A stretch of DNA of 64,000 nt, from the NCBI RefSeq assembly GCF_963678635.1, contig NC_087063.1, positions 39,320,759-39,384,758 of the forward strand, given 5' to 3'. This stretch comes from Symsagittifera roscoffensis (Eukaryota; Xenacoelomorpha; Acoela; Convolutidae). Every line of letters starts with the position of its first letter. Within the stretch, counting starts at the first letter, position 1. Below the pieces are notes generated by a model. That model had not been told where the DNA came from. It ran no database searches and was given only the letters and a program-made list of their open reading frames with translations. The position numbers and the translations under genes are program-made. This document shows, piece after piece, positions 1 to 10,759 of the stretch.

Positions 1-490
1 GCGAAAACACGACAAAAAAGCAGCTCCATAAAGTGAAATAAAAAACTAGAAATAAGCCTCGAATTACTACAAACTCGGAAACCTCTCAAATTCGAGCCTG
101 CTACCTTCGAGCATGCTACATTTTCACGGGTTTTCCAAAAATATGCTAAGCGAGTTTCTCGAAGTTATGTGCTTGCTTAAGGAAAGCATAGCGGATTAAG
201 CTTTCACTTTTCAATTAGTAAGAAAATCTAATTGAGTTTAAGTTTGAAGTTTGCATGAAAAAAAATTTTTAATTTAAAAAAGAATGGTTTAAATAACAAA
301 AAAAAAGAAATGGTTATCATGAGAAAAACCAAAATTTAGTACTCCAACACAAAAAACAAAAACGCAAAAAAAAATGTCAAACAACAAATTGGAAAAAGTG
401 AGTACTGGATGTATACAACATTTTTCAATCAGAAATTTCAATTGGTTGCATATATGTCCATAATTTAAGTGAATTCCGCTGCTTTGTAAA
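1..490. other. AT-rich sequence, no gene seen
   Basis: About 490 bases of AT-rich DNA with long A and T runs. The only open frame of note (289-531, minus) is low-complexity Phe/Cys-rich translation of T-rich DNA and has no recognisable domain. I see no gene, RNA or mobile element. Confidence 0.5.
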
Positions 491-830
491 AACGGAACGT
501 AGCAGGTTATACAATGGGAGCTTATCTTCACATCTTCCTTTTGATTGAAGCCAAAATCTCACATTTTTCAAATTTTTTTTTCAAAAACTGTCAAAAACCA
601 AGTTTACATTGTCCGAGGGCAAAATTTTTGTGCTAAAAACATTTGGGCGTAGCCACTTAGGCATGGGTATTTTTCCACAGCTCTTTCGTTTGATTGAACC
701 CAAATTTTCAGATTTGTTAGAAGTTTTGGAGACAAGAAAAAAGCTTGAAAAACAGTCAAAAAATCAGAATTACGATATTTCCGAGGACAATATTCTATGG
801 TAAGAGAAAAATGGGCGTAGCCGTTAATGC
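491..830 (+). repeat. Satellite-like tandem repeat of about 170 bp, left part
   Basis: Two successive units share a recurring core: GGGCGTAGCC, then a 'TTAATGC/TTAGGC' segment, then a 'TTTGATTGAACCCAAAATCTCA' type stretch, then 'GTCAAAAA' and 'CCGAGG...'. Equivalent points at about 641 and 815 are some 174 bp apart. The same units resume at 5601 beyond the inserted LINE and occur once more near 15245-15420. No coding potential is seen. Confidence 0.6.
819..830. repeat. Target-site duplication of the Ingi-like LINE, left copy
   Basis: AGCCGTTAATGC is repeated exactly at 5601-5612, on the other side of the LINE. A perfect 12-bp direct repeat flanking a (GT)n tail on one side and the element 5' end on the other is the expected scar of target-primed reverse transcription. 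Confidence 0.85.
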
Positions 831-864
831 GTGTGTGTGTGTGTGTGTTGAGCGAGATGGATGT

Positions 865-3800
865 CTAGTCGTCGTCGTTTCTGTCCGAAATCGGTGGGTT
901 TATCTTGTCCAGGAAGCGTTGCCATATTTCCAGGGCTTTTCTTGGGATGGTGGTCATCTTGTGTAGGTTCCAATCTTCTGGGTAGTGGTTCCTCATGGCA
1001 GGGCAATCTTCCATTATGTGTTCCATCGTTTCTTCGGCTAGCCCGCAAAATCTGCATTCGGATTCAGTTTCATCATTGATCTTTATACGCCAGTAACGTA
1101 TCTCTGTGTGGTGACCACTGCGAAGGCGGCTCAGAGTAACCTGTTCCCGTCGTGTCAGGTCCTCATCTAATGGGAACTTAGGGACTGAGTTGCTGTCACA
1201 GTACACTCTCTTGCATCTTGGGTGTTCCACACTGGTGTTCTTTATGTTTCTTCTTATTTTCGCTTGTGCTGAGTGATAAGTCCAGGGGATGTTGTCTTGC
1301 GACATAGCGCTACCTTCTGCTGCGCATCTGTCAGCTTCTTCATTTCCCCATAGGCCACAGTGGCTAGGGCACCACAGGAAGACGATACCGACTTGTCGCT
1401 CGCCGAGGGTCATGAGGGAGTCAAGGACCTCTCTCTCCAGCCATGAGTTGGGACGCGGGTCACTCGTGATGCTCTCACAGCGTTGAAGTGCCGATTTCGA
1501 GCCGGTGATGATGCGGATCTGGCAGTCATGGTGGTCGTTGGAGGCTACGTGTTTTAGAGCATGATTGATGGCCGTCAGTTCGGCTTGGAAACTGGAGGTG
1601 AGTTTGCCAGCGGGGTGACTCAGCATCGTTGTTTCCTCTTCTGGGTCTGAGGGGACTATCACTACTCCTGCTCCTCCGTTCTTGTTGCTGTCTTGGGCTG
1701 AGCCATCAGTGTAAATATTGAGCTTGTAGGTGTCATGGTTTAGATTGATTGCTTCTTCTCCTGCCTTCTTTTTCGTCTCATTGTCCTGTCGTTTCTCTAC
1801 GTTCGTGTAGGTGAAGGCGCAGTTAGAGAGTTTAGTCCATGGCGCTACGGGATCCGGGAAGGGTTCAGGGTTGCAACCTTCTGTGAATATCTCGTTCCAT
1901 TTGTCTCGGGCATGGTCTCTCCAGTCTGTTTTTTTGTACGCCGGTGTTGTGGCTTCTCTGCAATCTGGCGTCTGGGGTTGCTCGGGTCGAGTCGCATCGA
2001 TTTCTCAAGAGCATTGATTGCGATGAACTTGCACCTTTCCTTGATTGTGGGCAAGCCGGCGTCAAGGAGGACCGCTTCGTTCGGCGTCGTCTTCAACTGC
2101 CCGGTCACTGCTCTGCCTGCGAACCTTTGGGCTGCCTCAAGCCTCTCAAGGTTCGTGCTTGACATCCAGGGGTGCCAGACTGCTCCCGCGTACTCCACCA
2201 GAGAGCGGGAAGTCGCTGTATAGGTGTCTCTGAGAAGTCGCTTGGAGTGTCCCCAGTCTGTGCCTGCCAGGTAGAGGAGGACTCGCGATCGCTTCTGGAC
2301 TTTCTTCGTCACATGTTCGGTGTGCGCTGTGAAGGTCATCTGTCTATCATAGTGGAGACCAAGGAACAGGGGGTTCTGGGCTGTCTTAATCGTGGTGTCT
2401 CCAATGGTGATGTTAGGGATCCATCTGGCTTCCTTTGTGTTGGTAGTAAAGAAAGAGCTTTCGCACTTTCCCAGTGAGATCGTGAGCTTCCAGGTGAGGC
2501 TCCACTCGGCAATCTTGTTTACAGCTCGCTGGACTGCTGATTCTGCTTGGCGAAGGGAGGTGCGTGAGGCATATACTGCAACATCGTCGGCGAACAGACT
2601 GGCCGTCACGTCATCCGGAGTCACTTCGGCGAGATCGTCGATGTAGACGAGGAACAACAGGGGTGCAATGACGGATCCTTGAGGAACTCCTTGTCTGAGG
2701 AGCGTCTTTTCGCTCTTGCTGTCTCCGAAGGTGACAAACGCCTGCCGGTTGCTGAGCCATCCTTGGGTCCAGCGGATCAAGGTCTTCGAGAGTCCTTTCT
2801 TTTGCATCTTCCAGAGGAGGCCATCTCTCCAGACTGTGTCGTAAGCCTTACTGTAGTCTTTCGTAGCCAGCACAGTTCTGTTCATAGGCTTCATCTGGAA
2901 CGCATCAGAGACTTGCTGCGAGAGGCGGAGCAGTTGGCCTCAGTACTCCTGCGCTTTCTGAAGCCTGCTTGAAGCGGTGTAAGCAGGTTCCTGCTCTCGA
3001 GGTGGTACGTGAGTCTGCTTGTTATTATTCTTTCCATGGTTTTGCCCACTACCGACGTCAAGCTGATCGGTCTGTACGAGTCTGTTTCTTGTGCGGCTTT
3101 CTTGCCCTTGAGGATCGGCCTAATGTCCGCCGTCCTCCAGGTCTGCGGCACCTTGCCACTTCTCCAGACGTGGTTGAAGAGCCGTAGAATATAGTCCTTC
3201 GCAGTTCTGCCAAGGTTCTTCAAAAGGCGCGGGTGGATGTGGTCAGGGCCGCCGGCTTTATTGGCGTTTAGCTTCTTCAGAGCGGCTTCTAACTCGTTCC
3301 CGGTGAGGTCTTGGCTCATCTCTTCCTCCACTGTGGGCGAGCGGAGCGCTTTATTAACGGCTTTCTTCACCCAGCGGTCTCTCTTGCTGATGTGGGTGTT
3401 GCTGGCCTTCTTGTAGCAGCTCTTGAAGGCTGTAGCTTTCTGCCGATTGGTGACTCTGGCTACGCCGTCGTGCATGAGGATCTTCGATTTGTTCTGGGAC
3501 TGTGTGCCATTGCCAAGTTTCCAGATCAGGCCCCACAGGTTGGATCCTTTTGCACCCGTAACTCTCTTCCTCCATATTTCTTGTTTCTTCTCGATCATCA
3601 GTTCGGTGGCTCTCTTGTCGGCGCTGGCGAACTCCTCTGCGTTCCTGTGTCTCATAGGTTTCAGGCGGTCTCTCTCATCGATGGCCTCTTTAATTTCCCT
3701 AGTGAGCCACACTTGGCCAGCTTGACCGACTTTTTTGAGGCCAATATGTTTCGTGGCTGCACCCATGACGGCGGCGTACAGCTCTAGTTCCATCTTCTTG

Positions 3801-5527
3801 GTTTCCGACTCTTCACTGTTTCTCAGTTTGTCCTCGACTTCAGCTTTGAAGCCTTCGAAGTCCGCTTCTTTCCAGTTCCAGACTAGGTGGCCTTTAGTTC
3901 GGTTTCTGGTCTTCACTGGGAGGTTAACTTCTGTAATGATTGGCATGTGGTCGGAGTTGAGGCGAGGTTCCACAGTCCAAGTACATCTGTCGGTGAGCTC
4001 GTTGCTGGCTATCGTGATGTCCGGAGAGGCGAGGGCTTCCGACGCTGGGTCTTTCCTAGTCGGGCTCCCATCGTTGAGAACCGTCGCTTCCATGTCAATC
4101 AGGCTCTCGCTAATCGAGGTGCCTCTGTAGTCGTTTCTCGCGTTGCAGTCCCAGAGCGCGTCGTGGGCATTGAAGTCCCCAAGCAGGAGCTTGTTCGATC
4201 TTAGTTGTAGGTTGACTTCTTCCGATCTGTCGCGCCTCCGTTCCAGGACAGGGGATGACTCCGGTGGCAGGTAGATGTTGGTGATGGTCAGTGGATCTTC
4301 GCCAGTAACCACCTCAACTGAGAGTCCCTCTGCTCCTTGGTTGTTCCTTTCCACTGGGCAGTCCACTACTCTGTAGCTCAGGTCGTTTCGGATCAGGGTC
4401 ATGACACCTCCTCCTCTAGCTATTCTCTCGAGGAGTCTGTCTCTTCTGACCACTGTGTACTTGACGAAGCACGGAGAGCTATCGCTCGGGATCATCTTGG
4501 TTTCTTGCAGGCAGCAGATATCGATCTTCTCTTCGTCGAGGTAGCTTTCAAGTTCCATAATGTGTTTGTGGATGCCACCTGCATTCCATTGGAGGACTCT
4601 AATCACATCTTGAGTAGGAGTCTTCGCTGGTTGAGGCAGGGGTACGTCTGCTGTAACGTTGTTGCGGGCGCCGTGCTCAACTTTGCACGGGTTGCAGTTC
4701 CAATCCGGGTTTCGCCTCACTTGCTGTCTCTCGCTGGGCGTGTTGCCAATGCATTGGATGTGGAAGCTTCCTCTGCAGGTGGCACACTGTTTGCGCGGCG
4801 CGTTCCGATTAATTTTCCTTTTGCAGTCCTTGCACTGAGAGGCTGGTAGTTCCGCACTAGTATCTACGGGTGTATCCGAGGTGCCATGCTCGCAGGCGCA
4901 ACACTTCCACTGGTTGCTTCTGCCTCCCGAATATTTCAGGTGGGCCACCGATGACTTACACTCCTGGCAGATGTTTCGCGGGCCTCCGGTTTTAATTGTG
5001 GCTTTGCAGCAGTCACATTTCGCTTTCGCCAATGGTTCTTCTTCAAATGTGAAGGCAGTCTCTTCCACTGGCGTCGCCGTTAGGCAGTGCGTGCAGCTCC
5101 ATGATTCCCTAGTGGCCTCTCTGTTTCTCAAGGCTCTGGGGACGTCTCCACATTGGTAGTGCAAAGTTTGGGAGCACATGCTGCATTTGATGCCTGGGCG
5201 GGTTTTCCGCAGGCCTTTGTCGCACGAGGCGCACTTCACCCAGTCCTTCTCTTCACATTTGACACAGGTGAGGGTGTCTTTCGCGTACGCTTCTTGGGCT
5301 TCGCGTCCACTGCACATCCTTCTCATGTGGAACTTGGCTCTGCACTTGTTGCAACTGAAGTGTTTCATGGCGATGGGGTCTTTGCACCAGTTGCATTTGG
5401 CGGCCGCAGGTCCTGGGTTAGCTTCTACATCTCCGGCCCTTAGTAGCAATTGTCGAGAGGTTAGGGCCTCTGTCTCTCGACTACCCAAAAACCCGACTTC
5501 TTCTTTCTTCGACGACTTTCTCTCCAT
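865..5527 (-). pseudogene. Ingi-like LINE polyprotein (2A, zinc fingers, APE, RT, RNase H), two frameshifts
   Basis: I start at the ATG at 5527 because the open frame above it has only a GTG and this ATG puts the 2A motif at residues 32-40, as in known 2A-led LINEs. Paired-cysteine PHD/RING-like fingers cover about residues 45-281. An APE endonuclease follows from about 309 (VLQWNAGG, CLQETKM, GDFNAHDALWD, SDHMPI). The RT has DYSKAYDTVW, RQGVPQGSVIAPLLF and FADD. The RNase H region has YTDGSA, SSFQAEL and NEEADRCAAEG, then C-x2-C-x9-H-x4-C. Frame breaks lie near 2933-2940 (inside the RT, before its DYSKAYD motif) and at a run of seven T on the plus strand (1929-1935), between RT and RNase H. 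The usual TDS aspartate of RNase H reads TGS. Together these point to an inactive copy. Known role of the family: nicking target DNA and copying its own RNA into it in the nucleus. Confidence 0.85.
5408..5434 (-). other. 2A ribosome-skipping peptide (GDVEANPGP)
   Basis: The nine codons spell GDVEANPGP, preceded by a Leu-rich stretch (RQLLLRA). This is an exact fit to the D(V/I)ExNPGP consensus of 2A peptides, in which the ribosome releases the upstream product at the Gly-Pro bond and continues. It would separate a leader of about 39 residues from the zinc-finger/endonuclease/RT protein. 2A-like sequences are documented at the N-terminus of some LINEs; skipping here is inferred. Confidence 0.85.
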
Positions 5528-5600
5528 CCCGTTGATGACCCAGTTCGAGGATCTGTGATCCCCCCCACACACCACGAGGAGGTCTGGGTCGTTGTGTGGG

Positions 5601-6055
5601 AGCCGTTAATGCAGGGGACATACCTAGAACCAGCTCTCTCCACTGAACAAAAAAATCTCCTATTTGAGAGGGTAGTTTTTGAGAAGTCACAAAGTTTCAA
5701 AAAACGGTCAAAAAAAATAAATTATTTAACTTTTCCGAGGCCCATAATTTTCTGGTCGAAAAAATTGGGCTTAGCCGCTAATGCAGGGTAGCTCCCTTCA
5801 ACATGTTTTTTTGTTTGAAACAAAAATCTCAGATTCGGGATGGTAGTTTTCGTGTAGAGTCAAAAAAAATTTAAGAAAACGGTCAAAATCAAAGTATTCA
5901 CTTATATTAACTGCTTATGCAGGAGAGCTTATCCTGTTCCACGATCTTATCCGCAATCTGTTCCCTCCATTGAACCCAAAATCTCAGCTTTGGGAGGGTA
6001 GTTTTCGAGAAAAGGAAAAAACTTCCCAAAATATGGGTCAAAAAAAATTCCACGC
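5601..6055 (+). repeat. Satellite-like repeat of about 170 bp, right part
   Basis: This continues the array broken by the Ingi-like LINE. Cores 'GTTAATGCAGGGG' (5605), 'GCTAATGCAGGGT' (5775) and 'GCTTATGCAGGAG' (5913) each precede a 'TTGAACCCAAAATCTCAG' type stretch and an A-rich 'GGTCAAAAAAA' stretch. Spacings are about 170 and 138 bp. The first 12 bases are the right LINE target-site duplication. Confidence 0.6.
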
Positions 6056-6059
6056 AAAC

Positions 6060-6432
6060 TTTGCGCGTCTGGGCCGTTATCCTCAAGGAGGCACATATCG
6101 TCTGCAAAATCGAGATCTGCGACTGACGTGACCTCTAGCCTAGCGCTATTCCTAGTCTTTCATTTTTCAGCGTTTCATTTACAGAGTTTCCCCAATCCTT
6201 GATTTATCTCCGGGGAGATGTTTCCATCAAGTTGGATTTTGCTGCCAAGATACTCGAAGTTCTGCACTAATTCGATGTCCTCGCCGTCGATTTGAAACGT
6301 CTGGGATGGGTCTTGTGAACAAAACTTTGTCTTGCTGACGTTAATCTGGAGCCCAATGAGTGCTGCCTTCTCGGTGATTTTTGTTAGCAGTCTGTGTTTG
6401 GGCTGTGTTTCCATTAGTACCAAATTGAGCAT
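6060..6432 (-). pseudogene. LINE reverse-transcriptase fragment, segments out of order
   Basis: The segment 6432-6175 translates to a post-active-site RT piece (GLQINVSKTKF, then FEYLGSKI). The segment at about 6140-6060 carries the RT active-site piece DLDFADDMCLLEDN. In an intact RT the FADD block precedes the GLQIN..KTK block, yet on the minus strand here it follows it. The fragment is therefore rearranged or made of two pieces. No endonuclease or ends are visible. Confidence 0.6.
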
Positions 6433-6439
6433 GTCTTAG

Positions 6440-6826
6440 TAGCCGAAGAAATTTATCAGCAGAAATTGTAAAAATTCTTTACTGGAAAAAAGTCTAGTAC
6501 TCGATTACACGTCAATTGCACTCATAAATGAAAATATCACCAGACATATTCTAATAATTGCTTTTGAAACCTGATTTTTTGTGAAAAAATTTAAAAAAAA
6601 CTAAAACACTCAAAGATTAAGTTCTTTCCCATTTTCAGTGCTCGGAACCATTAAGCTTTTACTAAGGTAAATCTTGAGCCAAGTCGAATATTCTTTTGAT
6701 TAGAATAATCAGTAAATAATATCAAAGAAGAAAAATAATTAGCACCACTAGTTAAAGTACATTTAAGCAATATATAAAACTATAAAAATTTGAAATTCTA
6801 AATTCTACAAAAGGATCTGTTCAAGT
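6440..6826. other. AT-rich spacer, no gene seen
   Basis: AT-rich sequence between the LINE fragment and the stop codon of the AMZ2-like gene. On the minus strand it is 3'-flanking DNA of that gene and may hold its 3' UTR. I do not see a clear feature. Confidence 0.4.
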
Positions 6827-9800
6827 TTAGCTATGCTGTGTAGTTTTTGTGGCTGCGCTTTTCTCAATTTCATCACACAATTCTAACATTTGGTTAATCC
6901 AAACAATACAGTCTGCCACCCGATCAAACTCCGGGTATGTTTTCAAAATTTCCAGCAGAAATATTCGGATGCCGACCAGCCAGTGTTCTAAGTTAGCTTT
7001 GGTGAAGTGTTTGAGTTTGCGTAAGCAGATTGGGCATAGCAGCAGTGGCTGTTTCATCGCCTGTTGTATGGAGACACTGCCATTCATAAGACAGTGGAAT
7101 GTGTTACAGTGTTTCATTCCGAACACGTGACACACTTCATGGGCCGACACCTGAAACAGCAGCTAAAAAACTGAATTGAGCACATCACAGCATTACAACC
7201 AGTTTTGCATCAAGTGATTTTTGGTTCAATATTAATATGGAGCTTTAAATTTATCATCTCATGCAGCGATGCAAAAACTAAGTCAATATAACATAAGCCA
7301 AATCTTTTTTCGCCGAAGATATTTAACTTAAGTGAAAACATTTTTAAAAATAGCAAAAAAGTTAGTAAATCTAGAACCAAGATAAAATTAAATTTTGACG
7401 CAGAGGTGAAGTTGCACTATGCTTACACAAGCAAAAATATGACCGATAATTCTACTGAGAAAAACTGAATGATTAAAACTTTGAGTCTACGTAATTTCTT
7501 AAGTGACGCACGCCAATTATGAGTCGACATAATTGCTTAGTGACGCAAACCAATTAACAGTACCAGTCAATTTGAAAAAAGAAATTTACCAACTAACATG
7601 CCTCAATTGATAGAGCGGACGCATTGTAATTAGTATAAGAAAAAGTTCATTAAAAATATCCGACCCTGGCCAGGTTCGATCCCTCTTATTCTGTTGCGGG
7701 TCTCCATCCCTACCTCTACGCTACAGATCCATGATACCTCGAAGCTAAAGTGCTATTTGTAATATAAAAGTCTGTGTTAACATCCTTAGCATTGGCTTAT
7801 GCACATACTGCAACAAAATGAACTCTAATATTTGCGACTTAGGTTGAAAAAAAGAGACATCATACTATCACACAAGCTTTGCTTTTGTAAATAGAGGGGA
7901 TATTTGAAATCAGACATGTTCAAATTATAGCTGCTGATCTTTTCAGCAGGGAATGACCTGATGGGTTCAGCTGCGAGACTAACCGGTACCAATACTTTTG
8001 CTCTCACAGGTGTTAACATTTTTGTTGGCATATTCCTGTTCGGATCAGCGGTACAAGTGGCCTACCATAGAATGCCTTCCCCAAGCACGTATTAAACCTG
8101 ACATAAAACTCTGCATAAAATATACATTTCACACAAATGCGCAAATAAAATTGGTTTTTTTACGCGGGATTGCATTCGTTATTCGTATGCTGTTAATTAC
8201 ACAAACTAATGTTTTAATTCAATTTTCTTCAGCAAAACGATTAATTTTGAACAAATCTAAGCTATACTCAAAGTTAGCTTACAAAAAATCGATTAGGGGG
8301 AGCTGTGCGGATGATCCTCCAGTTCTAATCCTAACTCTTAGTTCCTTAACCAAATTAAGATTCATTCCTAGTTTGTCAACATGTAAACGTCAGAAAGTCA
8401 AACTGTTCAAAATTAAGTTGGATGATTTTCTAGTTTAGTTTCACAAGCCTAATTAAAATCAATAGTTGCACGGTTACAGCTGCCCGCACGGTTACAGTTA
8501 GCCCGGCTACATTGCCTTGTATAAATAAGTCAACAATTTTATTGCACATTAGCTTTTCTTTTTTTACTCTGAAATGTCTCAAGCTGTTACCTTCAAAAAC
8601 TGCCAAATGATCTTGGGCGTGAGTTGTTTTACATCCGGTTGATTAGTCTTAAAGCTGGATGGTTCGAATCTGCCGAAGCTCATGACTGCACACCTGTAGA
8701 GTGAGCTGCCCTGACCCAGCTCGAAGTTCATCTTCTCCTCGGGGTAGAGGTCATGCCAAGAGACCACTATAAGGCACTGGTATTTGGGTTCCCGTTGGCT
8801 CACGTATTGTTCTGCCAGTCTGATGAGGCTGGTGGAGAGGATCTGGAACTTCTTCGTTTTGAAGTGGTACCTAAATTTAACCATACTTTTATTTCAAATA
8901 TTGGCTCAACCTACTCCCCTCCCCTAACCACCCCTTACTTAGATATCAGACTCTTTTCCAGTTCCCCCCATTTGATTTTCTTTAAAATTCGTATATGACA
9001 GTCTAGATAAAATGACTTAATTTGTTATAAACTGCATTACAACGTGTCAGCGTGAGCAGGTGAACAAATTCTTACATGCAAAATGCTTCATTTTGTAATT
9101 TTACGAGCGGGTGGGAAACTGGAAAAGAGCCAGATAGCAACATCAACCTTACGGTGTTATCCTTGATTTCACGAAGGAGAGCTAAATTGGAAAAGAGGCG
9201 GAAACGGGAAACGTTTCAGCGACTTTTTCCATCTTTCCTCCAGTGGCGTTTTTTATCCTCCATTCCAACAAATTAGTTGATGGGGGAAAAGAAAGAGTCA
9301 AACATTGGTCTGCTAGTGGTGGAAAAAATCAGACCCATAAATAACGTTTCACAATGATGGCACTGACCGCACTGATACCGTGGCTATCCTGCCCTTCCTT
9401 ACATCGAAACCAAAAATCAACCGTTTTCTGACCTGGTGATCATCTGAGGAAACTGCTTGACTGAGATTTGAGGCAGACAGTGTACTCGGAAGCCCATGAA
9501 AAAGCAGGACATCCAGTTGGATATCAGACTGGTCAGGTAGTTCGTGTCTATGGAGGCGGGAAAGGGACCCAGGGGCAACAAGCCGATCAGTCTGTTACGA
9601 TTAGACACTAAAACACATCAGTCTGTTGAAGTCAGTCTCGTTTAACGCTGGAAAAGCATTTACTAATTGAGTGAAATCTATTCCGATTGAATTCACAACG
9701 AATCAGTTAAAGTAGAAAACCAAAGCGAAAAGTAAACTCTTTTCTTTTTCAGCCTTTCCAATGAAAAATGAGTTGTTTTCAAATAGGTTGCGCAAATTAT

Positions 9801-10156
9801 CAATGAATCATTACCTTTTTTGTTCATTAAACTCTGCGCTAATGCGTCCAGCTGCACAGATCCCCTCCACTCGAAGAAGTTCTCAGTAATGGTCAGTGGC
9901 AGTTCCCTCGGGTTCGCCACTCGATCAAACAGCTTAGCCATGGCCTCCACATGTTTAACCCCATCCTCCCCACACGGCACTCTGTCTGGGGGAGGAGGCT
10001 GTTGTCTCTTGAGCAGACTGAATATAACTGACTCGAAGTGCGAGAAGGAAGACTCATTTCCAGTGTGGAAATAGTCATACATCTCTGAAGACAATGAACA
10101 CACTCCGATTGGGACATAAAAAGGAACACGTGCATAACTCACCAAATACGAATTCA
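6827..10156 (-). CDS. AMZ2: Archaemetzincin (AMZ2-like) metalloprotease, four exons visible
   Basis: Minus-strand exons are about 10156-9815, 9607-9433, 8870-8591 and 7150-6827 (stop). Donors are AAAAAAG|GTAATG, CAC-CAG|GTCAGA and TTGAAG|GTAACA; acceptors are TGTTTTAG|TG, AATTTAG|GT and GTTTCAG|GT. Junction codons GTG and AGG are split across exons and all phases agree, giving about 370 residues, close to the usual family size. The last exon has the M54 signature HEVCHVFGMKH, then C-x4-C and CPIC: the zinc-binding histidines, the catalytic glutamate and the four structural cysteines are present. Middle exons match the family around WHDLYPEEKMNF..GQGSSL and IGLLPLGPF..YLTSLISNW. The family is a cytosolic/nuclear aminopeptidase-like metalloprotease of uncertain substrate. 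The position usually glycine before the second His is Cys here. The 5' end is uncertain: the acceptor-like CTCTCTAG at 10157 suggests an upstream exon that I did not find. Confidence 0.85.
7590..7695 (+). tRNA. tRNA-like sequence (possible tRNA pseudogene or SINE head)
   Basis: TTGATAGAGCGG resembles an internal A box and GGTTCGATCCC is an excellent B box. They are about 75 bp apart, longer than in a normal tRNA unless an intron is present. I cannot pair a convincing acceptor stem. It lies in the last intron of the AMZ2-like gene. A tRNA-derived SINE fragment is as likely as a tRNA pseudogene. Confidence 0.3.
8949..9131. mobile_element. hAT-like MITE, 183 bp, in an AMZ2-like intron
   Basis: Terminal inverted repeats GACTCTTTTCCAGTTCCCCCC and GGTGGGAAACTGGAAAAGAGCC bound the element. 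Flanking 8-bp duplications are AGATATCA (8941-8948) and AGATAGCA (9132-9139), one mismatch. Eight-bp duplications and no coding sequence fit a non-autonomous DNA transposon of a hAT-like group. It shares termini with the copy at 24437. Confidence 0.7.
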
Positions 10157-10539
10157 CTAGAGAGATCTCCTTATGAAAAGAATCAGCAGATTGAAACTTC
10201 AGCTTTTAGCAGACCCACTTCACAGAAAACGGAGTTATCAATAAGTTTGTCAGAAGCTACTGTGACAAGCAAATTACTCAGAACAAAATCAAAATGCATT
10301 ATAAGGCCTCAAAAATTAAATATCAATTGGAGCTTTAGTTGCGTTTAGTGAAAATTGCGTTTAGTGAAAATTGGTGGCTCTAAAATTAAAACTGCTATGA
10401 CAAATCATTTTCAACTTTGGCTTTTTCGATCCCCATCCTTCGAATTTCAATTTCTAATACCTGTCTTAGCGTCCCCATCCTTCGAATTTAAATTACTAAA
10501 AACTATCTGAACGTCGAAAATATCAGCCTATATATAAAA

Positions 10540-10756
10540 ACGGCCCCAACCCCTTTTCCATCTCCCTTTCAAATTTTCTGTTCTTACTGTTGTTTTACGT
10601 GTAATTATGGCTAAACGCGTAAATTTTCTATGTAAGGTTTGAAGATTAAATTGTTCACAATTGTTGCTTGTTCATTATACCAAATTTCATTGCATTACGG
10701 CAATGTTAAAGTTTTTTAAAACTAAAATTCCAATGAAGGGGGAGCGGAAAAGAGCC
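10540..10756. mobile_element. Diverged member of the same MITE family
   Basis: Internal sequence (CCCTTTCAAATTTTC, TTGTTTTACGTGTAATTA, ACCAAATTTCATTGCATTA) matches the 24437-24654 element in order, and the right end reads GGGGGAGCGGAAAAGAGCC. The left end is degraded (CCCCTTTTCC) and I cannot define a target-site duplication. Confidence 0.55.
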
Positions 10757-10759
10757 ATT

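Larger units (their letters stand above)
831..5600 (-). mobile_element. Full-length Ingi-like non-LTR retrotransposon
   Basis: A 4,770-bp LINE runs on the minus strand, from its 5' end at 5600 to a 3' (AC)n microsatellite tail that reads as (GT)n at 831-850. It is flanked by the 12-bp duplication AGCCGTTAATGC. Coding order is 2A peptide, several zinc fingers, apurinic-type endonuclease, reverse transcriptase, RNase H and a terminal CCHC knuckle. A 2A plus APE, RT and RNase H is known from the Ingi clade (trypanosome ingi/L1Tc and animal relatives), so I place it there by architecture. It was inserted into a satellite array. Two frameshifts and one changed RNase H residue suggest it is no longer autonomous, although the ends are intact. 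Confidence 0.88.

Noticed and set aside
1929-1935. Homopolymer frameshift as a programmed ribosomal frameshift in the Ingi-like LINE
   Set aside because: Another unrelated frameshift lies upstream at about 2935 and RNase H has a lost residue, so simple decay or read error explains it better.
1289-5558. Many open frames of 60-170 codons on the plus strand across the Ingi-like LINE
   Set aside because: They are antisense shadows of the GC-richer LINE coding sequence and show no domains.
7825-8031. Extra exon of the AMZ2-like gene
   Set aside because: Exon 3 (ending at 8591) joins exon 4 (starting at 7150) in phase and matches the family without a gap, leaving no room for it.
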